NCBI GenBank assembly: GCA_022457065.1
Contig: JAJGBQ010000006.1
Location: 1,860,001-1,924,000, forward strand
Source of the DNA: Curvularia sp. ZM96
Lineage: Eukaryota > Ascomycota > Dothideomycetes > Pleosporales > Pleosporaceae
Direction: 5' to 3'
Length of the DNA stretch: 64,000 bases
Under the pieces are notes generated by a model. It had not been told where the DNA came from. It did not search any database and was given only the letters and a program-made list of their open reading frames with translations. The translations under genes were made by a program, and so were the position numbers. Shown piece after piece: positions 12,984 through 23,676 of the stretch (position 1 is its first letter; each line of letters opens with the position of its first letter).

Positions 12984-13833
12984 ATGACCAAGATCGTTCG
13001 CCTCACATTATTCAAGATCGACAACCCGGAGACCATCCAGGAAGCCATCAACATGTACAGCACCCTCGCCAAAGACGCAACAAAGGTACGTTGAAACATG
13101 TGTCTTGACTCGCAGTTCCGCCCTCTTCCACGGCGCGCCTTGCCCTTCCCGGAAGGCCGACATACGTGACCCTTCTTGACATCAGTCCATGGTCGTTACA
13201 TAATCGGACCGCGCCTGCACGTCAGACCCATTTAGTCCTCTCCGACAAGGCCAGAATCTTATCGCCCTCGGGACATTTATTGCGCCTTTTTCGTTTGCAT
13301 CTCCTCATTGCGGGCGAATCGTGCCGCCATTGCCTGTTTCTCAGTAGCGTAACTCATGATCCTGGCGGCTACGCTACCTTGGTGCGCTCCCAGCACGGTG
13401 CAACAACAGCTAGGAGCAATTGGGGAGGTGACGGCGACAAGCGGCTGCATAATGTGGAAACCTCTTTGTGATCGCGATGCATACGGGCCGCTCATACTCG
13501 CCATTTTTCCTCGAAAGGGATACTAATTATACCCTACGCGCTCATGCTCTGCGGATTACCGAGGCGGCTGTTTTTGTACTACCAATGTAGTTGGATATGC
13601 AGGCTAACGTCATTCTGTAGGACGGCAAGAACTACATCCAACTTTGCCAGGCCAACACACCCTACGAAGACCACCGCAGCAAGGGCTACAACCTCATGGC
13701 CCGCTGCGTCTTTGACTCGCTCGACGACATGAACTACTTTGACCAGGATGATGAGGCTCATGGCAAGATCAAGACACACTTGGTCCCCAAGTTCGTCGAG
13801 AAGCCATTGGTCATCTACTCGGACATGCAGTAG
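12984..13833 (+). CDS. Stress-responsive A/B-barrel (Dabb) domain protein
   Basis: Two exons, 12984-13085 and 13621-13833, phase 0, giving 104 residues. The product begins MTKIVRLTLFKI and has the size and ferredoxin-like pattern of single-domain Dabb proteins: strand, helix with AINMYSTLAKDATK, strand, MARCVFDSLDDMNYFDQDDEAH, then a closing strand KPLVIYSD. Dabb proteins are small dimeric alpha/beta barrels. In fungi some act as cyclases or olivetolic-acid-type enzymes, others are uncharacterised stress proteins, and nothing here points to a particular reaction. The intron is 535 bp (GTACGT...CTGTAG), several times longer than any other in the window. An internal exon was looked for and not found. 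Confidence 0.7.
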
Positions 13834-14771
13834 AGTGACGGATGTCACAGCAGCTCAAGGCTGGCATGCTTGCAGGCAAACATAGATCATGATGAATGAC
13901 AGTCTATTTCGTGGCCGCTGTACCACGAAGCGTGAACAGTACCTCTATTGCAAACAAGATACCTCTGTGCACTTCAAAGTCATTTGACAATTATGGCAAT
14001 GCTCTAGTATTTCTCACGTGACTAGTGGCTGGAATTATAAGAGCCTCGCCAAAAAAAGGTAGTCTCGGTCACGTGCCTCACTGTACCATGTCTCCTTAGA
14101 AACTTCAACAGCGCACCTCATGGGCTGTCCTCATATTACTATACATTACTGCTCTCATGCTTATATGTTCAAGTTCAATAAGTTTCTGGTGTCTATATTA
14201 CTTACTGGTGCATTATAACGCCTGTAGCATGTCAATATTCTCTCGTGCCGCTCTATCGAGACCAGGAAACGAGATACTACCATCATGTGACGAAAACCTA
14301 CCTTTTCTTATATCTTCTCATCGTAGTAGGCAGTGATAGATATTGCCATGATATGAGGGGAATAAGGCGCGAGTATCTTGTTTAGTTTCTTTGTTCCATC
14401 CAGTGACTTTGTCAACAGTAACTGATATTCAAAACAAGCGTCATATTTTCACGCATGCTCGTCACTTTTTCTGCATATAATCTCTATTCATGATTACTGG
14501 AAACTAAAATTACCATCCACGGGTCTTTGTTCACCAAGCTTTGGCATGTACGAGAAGAGAAGGACAGGTAGCTAGGAGCGAATTACACCGATAAGGGTTT
14601 TCGGAAAGGCTCTACCCCAGCTACAATGACCATTGTCCGACAACTTCCCTTGTCTAAAACGTCGTCTTTGTTTCTTCTTCCATTAACTGCGTCCCCATAC
14701 CTTCCTAGTACATGCTCACTCACTTTCCATCTGCTTCACCACCTACCATACCCACTCAAAAAAAACCCATC
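13834..14771. other. AT-rich intergenic region
   Basis: No gene seen. This is the promoter side of the following plus-strand gene. Its frame is open upstream to an ATG at 14712, but that extension is Pro/Ser/Thr composition only. Confidence 0.5.
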
Positions 14772-15554
14772 ATGTCATCTCCTCTTACTAGAACACCCAC
14801 AACTCCAGAGATCCAACACCGCTTCGCCGAAATCCTGAGCGCGGGGCCCCTACGTCTCGAAGACATCGCCGACAAACTCGACCCCTTTGGCCGGGGACAC
14901 GAAGATGCCTTTGTAGCCGTCTTCAGCGAGATCGTCGAGCGCATCGAGGAAGACGGGATCGAACGGTTCCAGATCCTCCCTGAATATGCTATACACATTT
15001 CCAAAGAAGAATCACAAAATAAGGACAAGACGCGAGGGGAAACGACATCACTCCCTGCATTCCCATCAGACACAATCCAAAGACACGACTCGACATCCAT
15101 ATCATCAACACTATCTTCATCTCCGCCTCCACTCTCGCCACCACCCCAGAAGATAGAACACGAACTCTCGTCTCTCTCTTCTCCACCTTCCTCTCCACCC
15201 CCCTCGTCCACCCTCTCCTCCCCACCCGCAACACCCGACCTGCGGACTCCCAGCCCAGAACCAGCGTTAACCGCACCCCCAACAAAGAGAGAAAACGCGC
15301 CTTCTCCCCCTTCTCCCTTAACAAGAGCATCACCAACGTCTTCAGCCACAAAAGACGACAGCAGTCCTAAAAAGAAGCGGAAGCGAGTCACCAAGAAGAC
15401 GGAAAACACGCAGCGAGTCCAATGCAGCGGTATCACAAGACATAAAAAGACGCAGTGTAGATTTCGGAAGATGGTGGCTGTGGGGCAGACGTGGTGGGAT
15501 TGTGGGAGGCATGGGGGAAGTAGGGAGAAGAAGAGGGATGAGCAAGTTGAGTGA
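14772..15554 (+). CDS. Unrecognised basic protein with C-terminal C..C..W.C..H motif
   Basis: Single exon, 260 residues from ATG 14772 (an in-frame ATG at 14712 is possible). Residues about 10-75 form a helical acidic block (IQHRFAEILSAGPLRLED, then EDAFVAVFSEIVERIEEDG). The middle about 110 residues are Ser/Pro low complexity. Near the end is a strong basic nuclear-localisation-like run (KKKRKRVTKK), then CSGITRHKKTQCRFRK and WWDCGRH. The spacing C-x9-C and W-x-C-x2-H resembles the short C-x-G-x-T...C...C-x2-H modules found in assorted viral, bacterial and fungal proteins and may bind zinc. I do not recognise the family. A nuclear location is inferred from the basic run only. Confidence 0.65.
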   Translation: MSSPLTRTPTTPEIQHRFAEILSAGPLRLEDIADKLDPFGRGHEDAFVAVFSEIVERIEEDGIERFQILPEYAIHISKEESQNKDKTRGETTSLPAFPSDTIQRHDSTSISSTLSSSPPPLSPPPQKIEHELSSLSSPPSSPPPSSTLSSPPATPDLRTPSPEPALTAPPTKRENAPSPPSPLTRASPTSSATKDDSSPKKKRKRVTKKTENTQRVQCSGITRHKKTQCRFRKMVAVGQTWWDCGRHGGSREKKRDEQVE

Positions 15555-15724
15555 CAGAAACATACAGTATATGAACTACCATAGTTTACACGAATGCATC
15601 CACGATAAGAAAGACAGGAACACATCCTTCGTTGAGCAGAGTTTCGCATTCCACATCTTAACTAGACACTAACTAAATATATCTTTCTTTCTTTCATTCA
15701 TTTCTTTTCCTTTCCCGTCTTTCT

Positions 15725-15764
<40 letters not shown>

Positions 15765-16091
15765 ATTCACCGAAACCAAAATCAGAACCCATAAACCAGG
15801 ATATCAGAGCATAATCAAAGTAGTGGAAAAAAGCCCATCCTGATCTTTCCTGGATGCTTTTTTTTTTGAATTGGTCATCTTTCATAAAACCCCTTATCCT
15901 ATGCCGCAAACAGAAAAGACACATGCACTCGTGGGTGAGAGAAACCAGAAAAATAGTTCACCTAGACGTAAAAAAAAGTCTATGATATGCTTCCCGGTGT
16001 GAGTGTGTGGTTATGCACAATATACAAAGAAAGGTACACAGTTATTAAAAAGTGTAGAGTTTGTCGGCCGTCGTCCGATCGGGTATCTTGT
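15555..16091. other. Intergenic between converging genes
   Basis: Carries a perfect CT dinucleotide run at about 15729-15762 and pyrimidine-rich DNA. No gene is supported. Confidence 0.6.
15729..15762. repeat. (CT)17 microsatellite
   Basis: Uninterrupted CT dinucleotides, about 34 bp, in the shared 3' flank of two converging genes. Likely length-variable between isolates. Confidence 0.9.
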
Positions 16092-17437
16092 TTACATGAT
16101 GATCGAAGGGGCTGGCAACATGTTAGTTTGATGCACTCAGAATAGACAAAGAGGGACGGAAAACTTACTGTCGACGTTCTGCTTAATCGACTTGTGGGGC
16201 AGGACGGAACCGCCGTTGACGTAGACCTCATCGCCAATGGAGACGTCGTCACCAAGGACAGTGACGTTCTCCAAACGGGCCCACTTTCCGACGGTGCTGT
16301 TCCAGCCGACAATAGTGGACTTGACCCAGGCGTGGTCCTTGACGCGGCTGTTCTTGAGAAGAACACATCGTTGCAGACGCACACCATCGCCAATGACAAC
16401 GTCAGGTCCAATGGTGACGTTGGGGCCAATGCGGCAGTTCTTGCCAATCTTGGCCGAGGGGTCGATCAAGACGTTGCCGCCGCAGACATAAGGCTCCGTT
16501 GCGGGTGTGAGCAGCTTGGAGTTCTTGCGCGCAAGCGACGAGAGGTAGAGGCAGGTACCGGACAAGAAGTCCTTGGGCTGTCCAACGTCCATCCAAAAGC
16601 CCTCAAGGTCGAATGAGTGGAGCAGGCCATCCTTGACAATGGCAGGGAAAGTCTCCTGCTCGATCGATGTGGGGCGGAGCTCAATACGCTTGAGGACACT
16701 GGTGTTGAGGATGTAGATACCGGCGTTGATGCGGTTGCCGACGAACTCAACCGGCTTCTCGACGAAACGGTCAATCTTGGAGGCGTGGCCGGGCTTGTGC
16801 ACAACGACACCGTACTTGGAGGGCTCGTCGACCTTGGTCACGACAATGGTGCCCTCGTCACCGTGGTTCTTGTGGAACTCGGCGAGCTGCTTGAAGGGGT
16901 AGTCGCAGGTAACGTCGGCGTTGAGGACGAAGAAGGGCGAGTCGTCCTTGCCCAGGACGTTCTCGGCGAGCTTGAGGGGACCGGCGGTGCCGAGGGGCTC
17001 GGTCTCGACGGAGAATGTGATGCTGACATTGTACTGCTTCTCGTACTGTGGGGCTGGTTATTCGCATGTTTTTTTGCATGTCATGGCAAGCAAGTTGCTT
17101 ACGGTCTTGAGGGCCTCGGCCATGATCTCCGGACGGTAGTTGACAGCGAGGACAACATCGGTGACTCCAGCAGAAGCAAGGGCTTCAATCTGGTGCTGGA
17201 TCATGGGCTTGTTGGCGAACTCGACGAGCGGCTTGGGGTAGGTGAGGGTCTGTAGTCGTGGTTAGCACGGTTGTGAATTGCTTTTGGCAGCGCGGGGCTC
17301 GTCGCGCGAGGGCGGGAGGGGTGGAGAGACATACCAGAGGCCTCAGACGGGTTCCAAACCCTCCGACGAGAATAATGGCTGCATTGAGCTGTTAGCAGAG
17401 CGTGGTTGCAGCGCAATTGAGAGCGCGTACCTTTCAT
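16092..17437 (-). CDS. MPG1: Mannose-1-phosphate guanylyltransferase (GDP-mannose pyrophosphorylase)
   Basis: Five exons on the minus strand: 17437-17431, 17378-17335, 17249-17103, 17045-16169, 16111-16092. Phases join to exactly 364 residues, the usual fungal length. The protein starts MKAIILVGGFGTRLRPLTL, the nucleotidyltransferase G-G-x-G-T-R-L-x-P-L loop that binds GTP. It continues with KPLVEFANKPMIQHQ, FVLNADVTCDYP and FVEKPVEFVGNRINAGIYI, then a C-terminal left-handed beta-helix of hexapeptide repeats (IDPSAKIGKNCRIGPNVTIG...). It ends NVDTPSIIM, as in the family. It makes GDP-mannose in the cytosol for N- and O-glycans, GPI anchors and mannan. The first coding exon is only 7 nt (ATGAAAG) and the last only 20 nt, so automatic models easily lose both ends. 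Confidence 0.96.
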
Positions 17438-18774
17438 ACTGGCGGTGTGGTGTTGGTTGGTGTGGAGGAGGTGGTCAAGAGGTTGCTGCGGACGGGGCAA
17501 AGACTAGCAATTGAGTCTTTGACACACAAAAAGCGAAAGGAAGGTAATGACGAGGAGAAGAGCAAAAGCGGATGCACAGGTCAAAGGCCAAAGAGCTCGG
17601 GGGTGTGATGAGGCCAGCTGGATGTTATATGGTCTGGCTCCACGGCCACAATTAGCGGAGCTAAGCTGCCTCCCTGTCTCTTCCGAGCTTCTAGCGTCCA
17701 ACTTCCCCTTTCTTTCACCCACCGCATGTGCAGTCCGTCGGCCGCTACGCTCGTCAATTGTCCCCCTAACGGCCTCAGCCCCTGCAGAAAACGGGGCCAG
17801 ACACGACGGTCCCGGATCACTCAGCCTATCCCGCTTCTAATTGCAGCGCAGGGTCACAGTGCCCTGCGGGTAACGTCGTATACCACCACCAATTGCTGCC
17901 CGCCTGTAGCACGAGGCTGAGGAGCAAGTACCAGCGCCCGCCAACTCGAGCAACTGCAGTCATGTTATCCCGCCCTTCCAAGCCGTCTGTCTCCTAGACG
18001 CGTCCCACGTGCCCTTATGCCGCCGAATTGGGAGGCGTTGGAGCAACAGAATCTTTTGATCACGCCCGGTCCCCACGCCGTCGCAGACGATCCGCGTCCC
18101 TGGTCCCGGCAGGATGTGGCTTTACTGTGGCGACGGGCGAACCAATCCGACTTAGTGACATCCATCCGTCATCTTGTTTTTGTGGCTGACGGAGCGCATG
18201 ATCAATGTGTACGAGGTCATGGCAACGTTTTGAACCTGGCGCATATTCACGGTCCTTCTCGTCAGCATCTTGCCCCCTTCCCGACATCTCACGATGCGGC
18301 TCAAAAAGGAGGCAAGCTTTATGCGACGCGCGTCTGACGTCGGGCGTGGTATTTGTGGCGAGACGAGCACCCCATTGTGCCCCCACACATGTCTGATGCA
18401 GCTGCAAACTCAGCATATGGCATTGCCTCAGCAGACCCTGTGCAGACGCCTCTGAACGACTCTGGGATCATAAATCGGCCTCCACTTTGGCCATTGCGAA
18501 CCATGGATGTGGGAGCCCCGATATCCCCAACGGTGCGCTCCGCACCCACAGATTGCAGGTGCCGAGCTGCAGACCCTAGCCATGTCCAATTAAGGGGTCC
18601 ACACATCATCAGAGCCCACACGGCTTCTACGGAGTACGGTCGACCGAGCAATCGACATGCAACTAAGGTTGTATTTACATAGATGGATACATGGTCATGT
18701 ACAAGAACCAACAGTACATATGCGCCCGACCCGAATATACAAAACTTCAATACATCACAAATGCGGCACATGGT
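17438..18774. other. Intergenic, MPG1 promoter region
   Basis: Holds the upstream region of MPG1 and the 3' flank of the next minus-strand gene. No coding signal with domain support. Confidence 0.5.
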
Positions 18775-19821
18775 TCAGCTTCTTCTCCGGAAGCTCATTG
18801 AACGCAGGGCATCACCAACACTGCTTCCCCGTTTGAACATGCTAGGCCTCCTCGGGGGTCCTCCGCTGGGGCTGGGCTCGCCGTGGCGAGGCGACCAGCC
18901 CGAGCCTTTGCTGCCCGGTGACACAGGGCTATCTCTCTTGGTAGGAGTTCTGGAGGCCTCGCCAAACAAGTACTCCCTGGCGAAAATCCAATTTCCACGG
19001 TCATATCTCCACAGATCCAAGCCCACGGCCTGCCCCTCCTGATTGCGCTCGGACAGCTCATGTCGAATGGTGGAGAAAGCCTCGTCCACCTGTTGCTCCT
19101 CATCTACCTTGTTCATAACCGTCCAATGTGGCCGAAACCCCCCAGCGTCCTGCTCGCTCAAAAAGGACGACCACTGTGACTGCAGATCAGCATGTACATG
19201 TTTCATCTTCTGGTACCCCTCATCCACATTGATGCCCACGCCTTTACGCATGCGGAACGGCTTGCCAGTCGAGACAGCAAACGGTTGCACACTGCCTGCT
19301 ATCTGCGCCAGCCCCTGATCTAGCGTGTCCATCTTTGATTCGGGCAGTGCATGGAAAAGCGTCAAATGCGCACCCGTACGATTCAAGTGCTTGGGGAAAT
19401 ACCGGTTCCGCATTTCTTCCATTGGTTTGGCCAGCGCATCCGTCACCTTGAGCGTGAGCACATAGACATTGTCTTGCTCGTTTCCAGAGTTGGGCTTGTG
19501 CTCTGCTCTCGGATAGTGTCCTGACGGTCGACTCTCTTCGACAATGTAAGGCTGATAATCATTCGTCGGTGGCGAGACTTTTAAACTTCCCTTGCTCTCC
19601 TTCTTGCTCGCCCACCCACGGAAACTCGTCTTGGCGCGGACACCTGCTCCAGGACGCTGCGGTTTTGGCTTCTGACCATTATGCTCGGCTGTGTGTGTCT
19701 TTGTTGCCGGTGCCTCAAACGAGGCCCGCATGTCAGGGTCTGAGCAGGCGCGGGCTAGGATTTGCGGTTGCCGCAGTCCCCCATTTGGTGTGCTTACAGC
19801 TGCCGCGTACGTGACCGCCAT
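18775..19821 (-). CDS. 2H phosphoesterase superfamily (2'-5' RNA ligase-like) protein
   Basis: Single exon, 348 residues from ATG 19821. The frame runs further upstream, but MAVTYAAAVST is the first plausible start. Two conserved H-x-T/S-x tetrapeptides are spaced as in 2H phosphoesterases: HLTLFH (about residue 152) and HWTVMN (about residue 232). They lie within a domain that starts VYVLTLKVTDALAKPMEEMRNRYFP and ends near WRYDRGNWIFAREYLF. In this superfamily the two histidines act on 2',3'- or 2',5'-linked RNA ends or cyclic phosphates; the substrate here is unknown. The N-terminal about 105 residues are basic and disordered. The C-terminus is a Ser/Pro/Arg-rich tail (SPVSPGSKGSG, SMSFRRRS). 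Cytosolic or nuclear; no signal peptide. Confidence 0.8.
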   Translation of the reverse strand: MAVTYAAAVSTPNGGLRQPQILARACSDPDMRASFEAPATKTHTAEHNGQKPKPQRPGAGVRAKTSFRGWASKKESKGSLKVSPPTNDYQPYIVEESRPSGHYPRAEHKPNSGNEQDNVYVLTLKVTDALAKPMEEMRNRYFPKHLNRTGAHLTLFHALPESKMDTLDQGLAQIAGSVQPFAVSTGKPFRMRKGVGINVDEGYQKMKHVHADLQSQWSSFLSEQDAGGFRPHWTVMNKVDEEQQVDEAFSTIRHELSERNQEGQAVGLDLWRYDRGNWIFAREYLFGEASRTPTKRDSPVSPGSKGSGWSPRHGEPSPSGGPPRRPSMFKRGSSVGDALRSMSFRRRS

Positions 19822-20367
19822 GATACCCAGTCGTTGTGTAGATGCGTGAAGATGGAATGAGAGATGCGTACGCCAGACGGTAGCTGCTAACTGAAACGGG
19901 AACGATTGACCGAGCTGTCCAAAGACAGCTATGTTCATCGATGAATACAACAAAAAGAGAATAGAAAGGCGGAAAGCGACTGCAAGGCTGGTACTGGTCT
20001 TGTTGATTCTTGTTCCCCCTGGTTCGGGGGGTTGTTCAGCGACGGAATATCGGAAGATCCATACGTCACTGAACGGCCACTAGTGGTTGCGCCCGCGCCA
20101 TGTGGAGATCGCCATCGCTGTCTGCTGAATGTATCGGGTTAAGGTGGGTGGAGGGCTGCACCATGTAAGCAGCTGAGCATGTTGCGGCAGTTTGAAACAA
20201 AGGCAAAGGTAACGTTTCTGGTCTTGTGGAAGTGGGGGCGAAGCGCGTGGGAGTTGTTAATTATAGTAGTAGTGCTATGCGGGTAGCGGTCGATAGGTGC
20301 ACTTGCTGCGATAACCCTGCCATTACCATCGTCTCCAGACCAGGCTACTCTCATGTTATAGTATCAC
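19822..20367. other. Intergenic, nothing recognised
   Basis: Lies between two minus-strand genes and contains the promoter of the 2H-like gene. No further feature supported. Confidence 0.5.
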
Positions 20368-20775
20368 CTAGATCAGAGTCTGTTGATGGCTTGCCATCTT
20401 CCAACCTCCTGTCGGACCATCCAGAGGCCCCTCTAGCACCCACGCACTCGAACAAATAGCCTTAAACGTCTGGTCCTCCCTGGTTGCTTCGACACGATAA
20501 TAAATCAGTGCACTATCCTTGCCCAGTGGAACCACCTCGTCATGGCTGAGCTTATACGACTTCCACGGTTTGAACTCGGCACCCTGAAGCATTTCGCGAG
20601 CCGTCGGCGAGCTCATTGAGGTCAGAATAAGGTCGCCCGGGAAGATCATGACGGCATTGGTGGAGAGAAGGGGCGCGAGGTCAGAGCCAGAGCTGCAGAG
20701 AGCAGCCCACGCGCGATGTTCGAGCGAGCATACGGCAGCCGTCAGCGACGGATTCGTGAGCGTCGGGGTCGCCAT
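20368..20775 (-). CDS. SnoaL/NTF2-like (DUF4440-type) small protein
   Basis: Single exon, 135 residues from ATG 20775. The frame opens six codons earlier, but MATPTLTNPSLTAAV is the natural start. The pattern is that of the NTF2/SnoaL cone fold: an N-terminal helix with LEHRAWAALCSSGSDLAPLLS, the strand AVMIFPGDLI, a helix TAREMLQ, then repeated strands SYKLSHDEVVPLG, SALIYYRVEATRE, FKAICSSAWVLEG and a closing GWKMASHQQTL. Family members range from polyketide cyclases to ligand-binding proteins, and no catalytic assignment can be made. The gene lies head-to-head with polyubiquitin about 1 kb away. Confidence 0.7.
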   Translation of the reverse strand: MATPTLTNPSLTAAVCSLEHRAWAALCSSGSDLAPLLSTNAVMIFPGDLILTSMSSPTAREMLQGAEFKPWKSYKLSHDEVVPLGKDSALIYYRVEATREDQTFKAICSSAWVLEGPLDGPTGGWKMASHQQTLI

Positions 20776-21563
20776 GATGGAGATGGAGTGCACTGTCAGC
20801 GACTAATGCGGTTGCGTGCCGATGAGCAGGTTCGATTACTGGGTTACGAGATGACTAATGGGTGAATGGAGAATAGAAGCAGTAATCATGCCGTCGACGG
20901 AGCTGTATTCCGTAGGTATACAGTAGAACCAGAACAAAGGCTTACCCCGCGATGCGGCAGCGGCATGATGGCATCGCGAGTTTGCGTCACAGCTGCGTCT
21001 TTGTTACTTAGCGCGCGCAGCAACTCCAAGGAGATGTAAATGCTGGAAATGAAGCATTACTCGCGATGGCGTGCTGGACGCGATGCAACAAGTAGCTTCG
21101 CCTCGGAGGCTGCGCAATGGATTCAACATGGTAGTAGCCTTGGCACGCTGGATATGGCGAAGAGACTTCCTGACACGGCGCTGGCAGGCAACATACTAGT
21201 ATTTGTGATAGTGCAGGATGAGTCGAATCAGGCTCCAGCCGCAGACTGTAGACGACAGTTGCGCCGAGTCGGTGCAGGCGTTGGGCTGGTCGGGTTGAGC
21301 ACCGCAAAGGCGCGGTTGGCTTCCAAGCGCGTCGACGTCACATGTCCGGGGGGGCCGGGGTTCCAGGCTCCAGGCGATAAGGGTGGGGCCAGCGGGGAAC
21401 TCGCGGTGTAGTGAATCGTCGCCACAGCGCCAGCGAAGACTTCCAGGCGGCGAGGAAGAGACAATGGAAGGGCAGTGTTCTAGTGCTGGGGTGAATTGCC
21501 AGGCTGAATAATAGCAATCGGCGGCAAAAACTGCGTGAAGGGCTGCGCGGCGGCGAGGCGGTG

Positions 21564-21581
21564 GAAGCAGCCGGAATGTTC
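21564..21581 (+). promoter_or_regulatory. Putative heat-shock element upstream of polyubiquitin
   Basis: GAA at 21564, GAA at 21574 and TTC at 21579 lie at 10- and 5-bp offsets, including a perfect GAAnnTTC dimer (GAATGTTC). This matches gapped heat-shock-factor sites. Polyubiquitin genes are heat- and stress-induced in other fungi. Confidence 0.5.
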
Positions 21582-21596
21582 CCGGGGCGGTCGCTG

Positions 21597-21670
21597 ATTG
21601 GTGCACGGACGCGCTGCTCGCATCATGTCGCCCTTTGACCCCGTCACTGCCTCAGCCTGCCTCCATATAA
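21597..21670 (+). promoter_or_regulatory. Polyubiquitin core promoter: inverted CCAAT and TATA box
   Basis: ATTGG (reverse CCAAT) at 21597-21601 and CATATAAG, with TATAA at 21666-21670, about 130 bp before the ATG. The 5' leader between them is CT- then CA-rich, as in highly expressed fungal genes. Confidence 0.5.
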
Positions 21671-21798
21671 GCCAGCTTTCTGCCAGCCCTGCCCTTTCCT
21701 TCTTCTTACTCTCACCTTCAACCTACAGCATCACACCGAGCTGTTTTGACTGCACATACAATACCACACAACCACACCAGAACACAACACCCGCAACC

Positions 21799-22831
21799 AT
21801 GCAGATCTTTGTCAAGACCCGTAAGTAGCAGCCACCGCCACCGTGCCTTTGCCGTGCCGTAGTTGCTAACAGCTTCGCAGTCACCGGCAAGACCATCACC
21901 CTCGAGGTCGAGTCTTCCGACACCATCGACAATGTCAAGAGCAAGATTCAGGACAAGGAGGGTATTCCACCAGACCAGCAGCGCTTGATCTTCGCCGGCA
22001 AGCAGCTTGAAGACGGTCGCACCCTGTCCGACTACAACATCCAGAAGGAGTCCACCCTCCACCTGGTCCTCCGCCTTCGTGGTGGTATGCAGATTTTCGT
22101 CAAGACTCGTAAGTTGCCACCTGGCCGTCGCGCGCATGAAGCTGTTGCTAACATCGCCACCAGTCACCGGCAAGACCATCACACTCGAGGTTGAGTCGTC
22201 CGACACGATCGACAACGTCAAGTCAAAGATTCAGGACAAGGAAGGCATTCCCCCAGACCAGCAGCGCCTGATCTTCGCCGGCAAGCAGCTCGAGGATGGC
22301 CGCACCCTGTCCGACTACAACATTCAGAAGGAGTCTACTCTGCATCTCGTCCTGCGCCTGCGTGGTGGTATGCAGATCTTTGTCAAGACACTGACTGGAA
22401 AGACCATCACTCTCGAGGTTGAGTCTTCGGATACTATCGACAACGTCAAGTCCAAGATCCAAGACAAGGAGGGCATTCCTCCAGACCAGCAGCGTCTCAT
22501 TTTCGCTGGCAAGCAGTTGGAAGACGGCCGTACTCTCTCTGACTACAACATCCAGAAGGAGTCGACTCTTCACTTGGTGCTCCGTCTCCGTGGTGGTATG
22601 CAAATCTTCGTCAAGACCCTCACCGGCAAGACAATCACATTGGAGGTGGAGTCCAGCGACACCATTGACAACGTGAAGTCGAAGATCCAGGACAAGGAGG
22701 GTATCCCTCCGGACCAGCAGCGTCTCATCTTTGCTGGTAAGCAGCTCGAGGACGGCAGGACGCTCTCGGATTACAACATCCAGAAGGAGTCCACCCTCCA
22801 CTTGGTGCTCCGTCTTCGTGGCGGTCAGTAA
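21799..22831 (+). CDS. UBI4: Polyubiquitin precursor, four units
   Basis: Three exons: 21799-21820, 21881-22108, 22164-22831. They total 918 nt and encode 305 residues, exactly four head-to-tail 76-residue ubiquitins plus a C-terminal Gln that blocks premature conjugation. All four units read [20 protein letters not shown]... to LRLRGG, with no amino-acid differences seen apart from the tail. Ubiquitin hydrolases cleave the precursor in the cytosol to feed the proteasome and stress response. Both introns interrupt the equivalent codon (MQIFVKT-L) of units 1 and 2 in the same phase, while units 3 and 4 have none. Both introns also share the branch-region string GTTGCTAAC. The promoter carries a heat-shock-like element. 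Confidence 0.98.
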
Positions 22832-23676
22832 GCGCGATGACATTTCACGACATTCTGGGTATGGCGTTATGACATGATCAGCCCACGGGCTGTTGATAGC
22901 GGGTCGGTTTATTCATAGTTTATGGCTACTAATGCCTCATCAATGCAATCAAATACGCCTACGGGCCTGATGCACTTTACTACGGGGTTGCTCTGCCATG
23001 TGTGATGTTTGTGTCGTTGAGTCCGTTTCTTGGCTGTGATGTCGCACTCACGGAGGCAAGCACATATCGCTTACGAAAGACAACTGGACATAGTATACGG
23101 AGTAAGCAATGGAGATAACAGTTGTATTGCTAACAGACAAATCGCTAGTCGTCTACCAATCAGGAGGTTTACCCACCTATAGCTGACTAGTAGGCAGTGG
23201 AGGCTAGATACTAGGCTGATTGGTGCAGGACTCGACACTACATGTTAGAATCTGTGTAACATACACTACACTTGCATCGCAGTACAAAACAGTCGCATTG
23301 ACACTATCACCACCATGGTGTCTCTGCCGCCATTGCGGTGCTGGAAGTACCGCGGCTTAATTCCGACTAACCCCACCTCCAATTGCGCCACTTGGGGCCG
23401 ACTCCACCGGCTCTAGTCCGTACATCACCAGAGTCCGAAGATTAACGGGGGCAAGGCCAGTTTCCGGATCTTCCGTCAACTAGATCCATTGGCCTTACTT
23501 AATACCGGAGGAGCTGAGCGGCTTTAGTAGGAAACTCCGTCACTAAAACTTCTGCAATACAACGACGAAATCTATATAACACCATTGTCTCGCAAGGAAC
23601 GTCGGGGCTGCTATAAAACTATCACTAAGAAGTCCTTACACATAGTATTTTCAGCAAAATTACTACAGTCGCAGCA
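22832..23676. other. Intergenic, nothing recognised
   Basis: 3' flank of polyubiquitin and promoter of the aldo-keto reductase. No supported feature. Confidence 0.5.

Larger units (their letters stand above)
20776..21798. other. Divergent promoter region of SnoaL-like gene and polyubiquitin
   Basis: No gene seen. The downstream 230 bp carry recognisable polyubiquitin promoter elements (listed separately). Confidence 0.6.

Noticed and set aside
22223..22843. 206-codon minus-strand open frame in polyubiquitin
   Set aside because: Its internal repeats simply mirror the ubiquitin units on the other strand.
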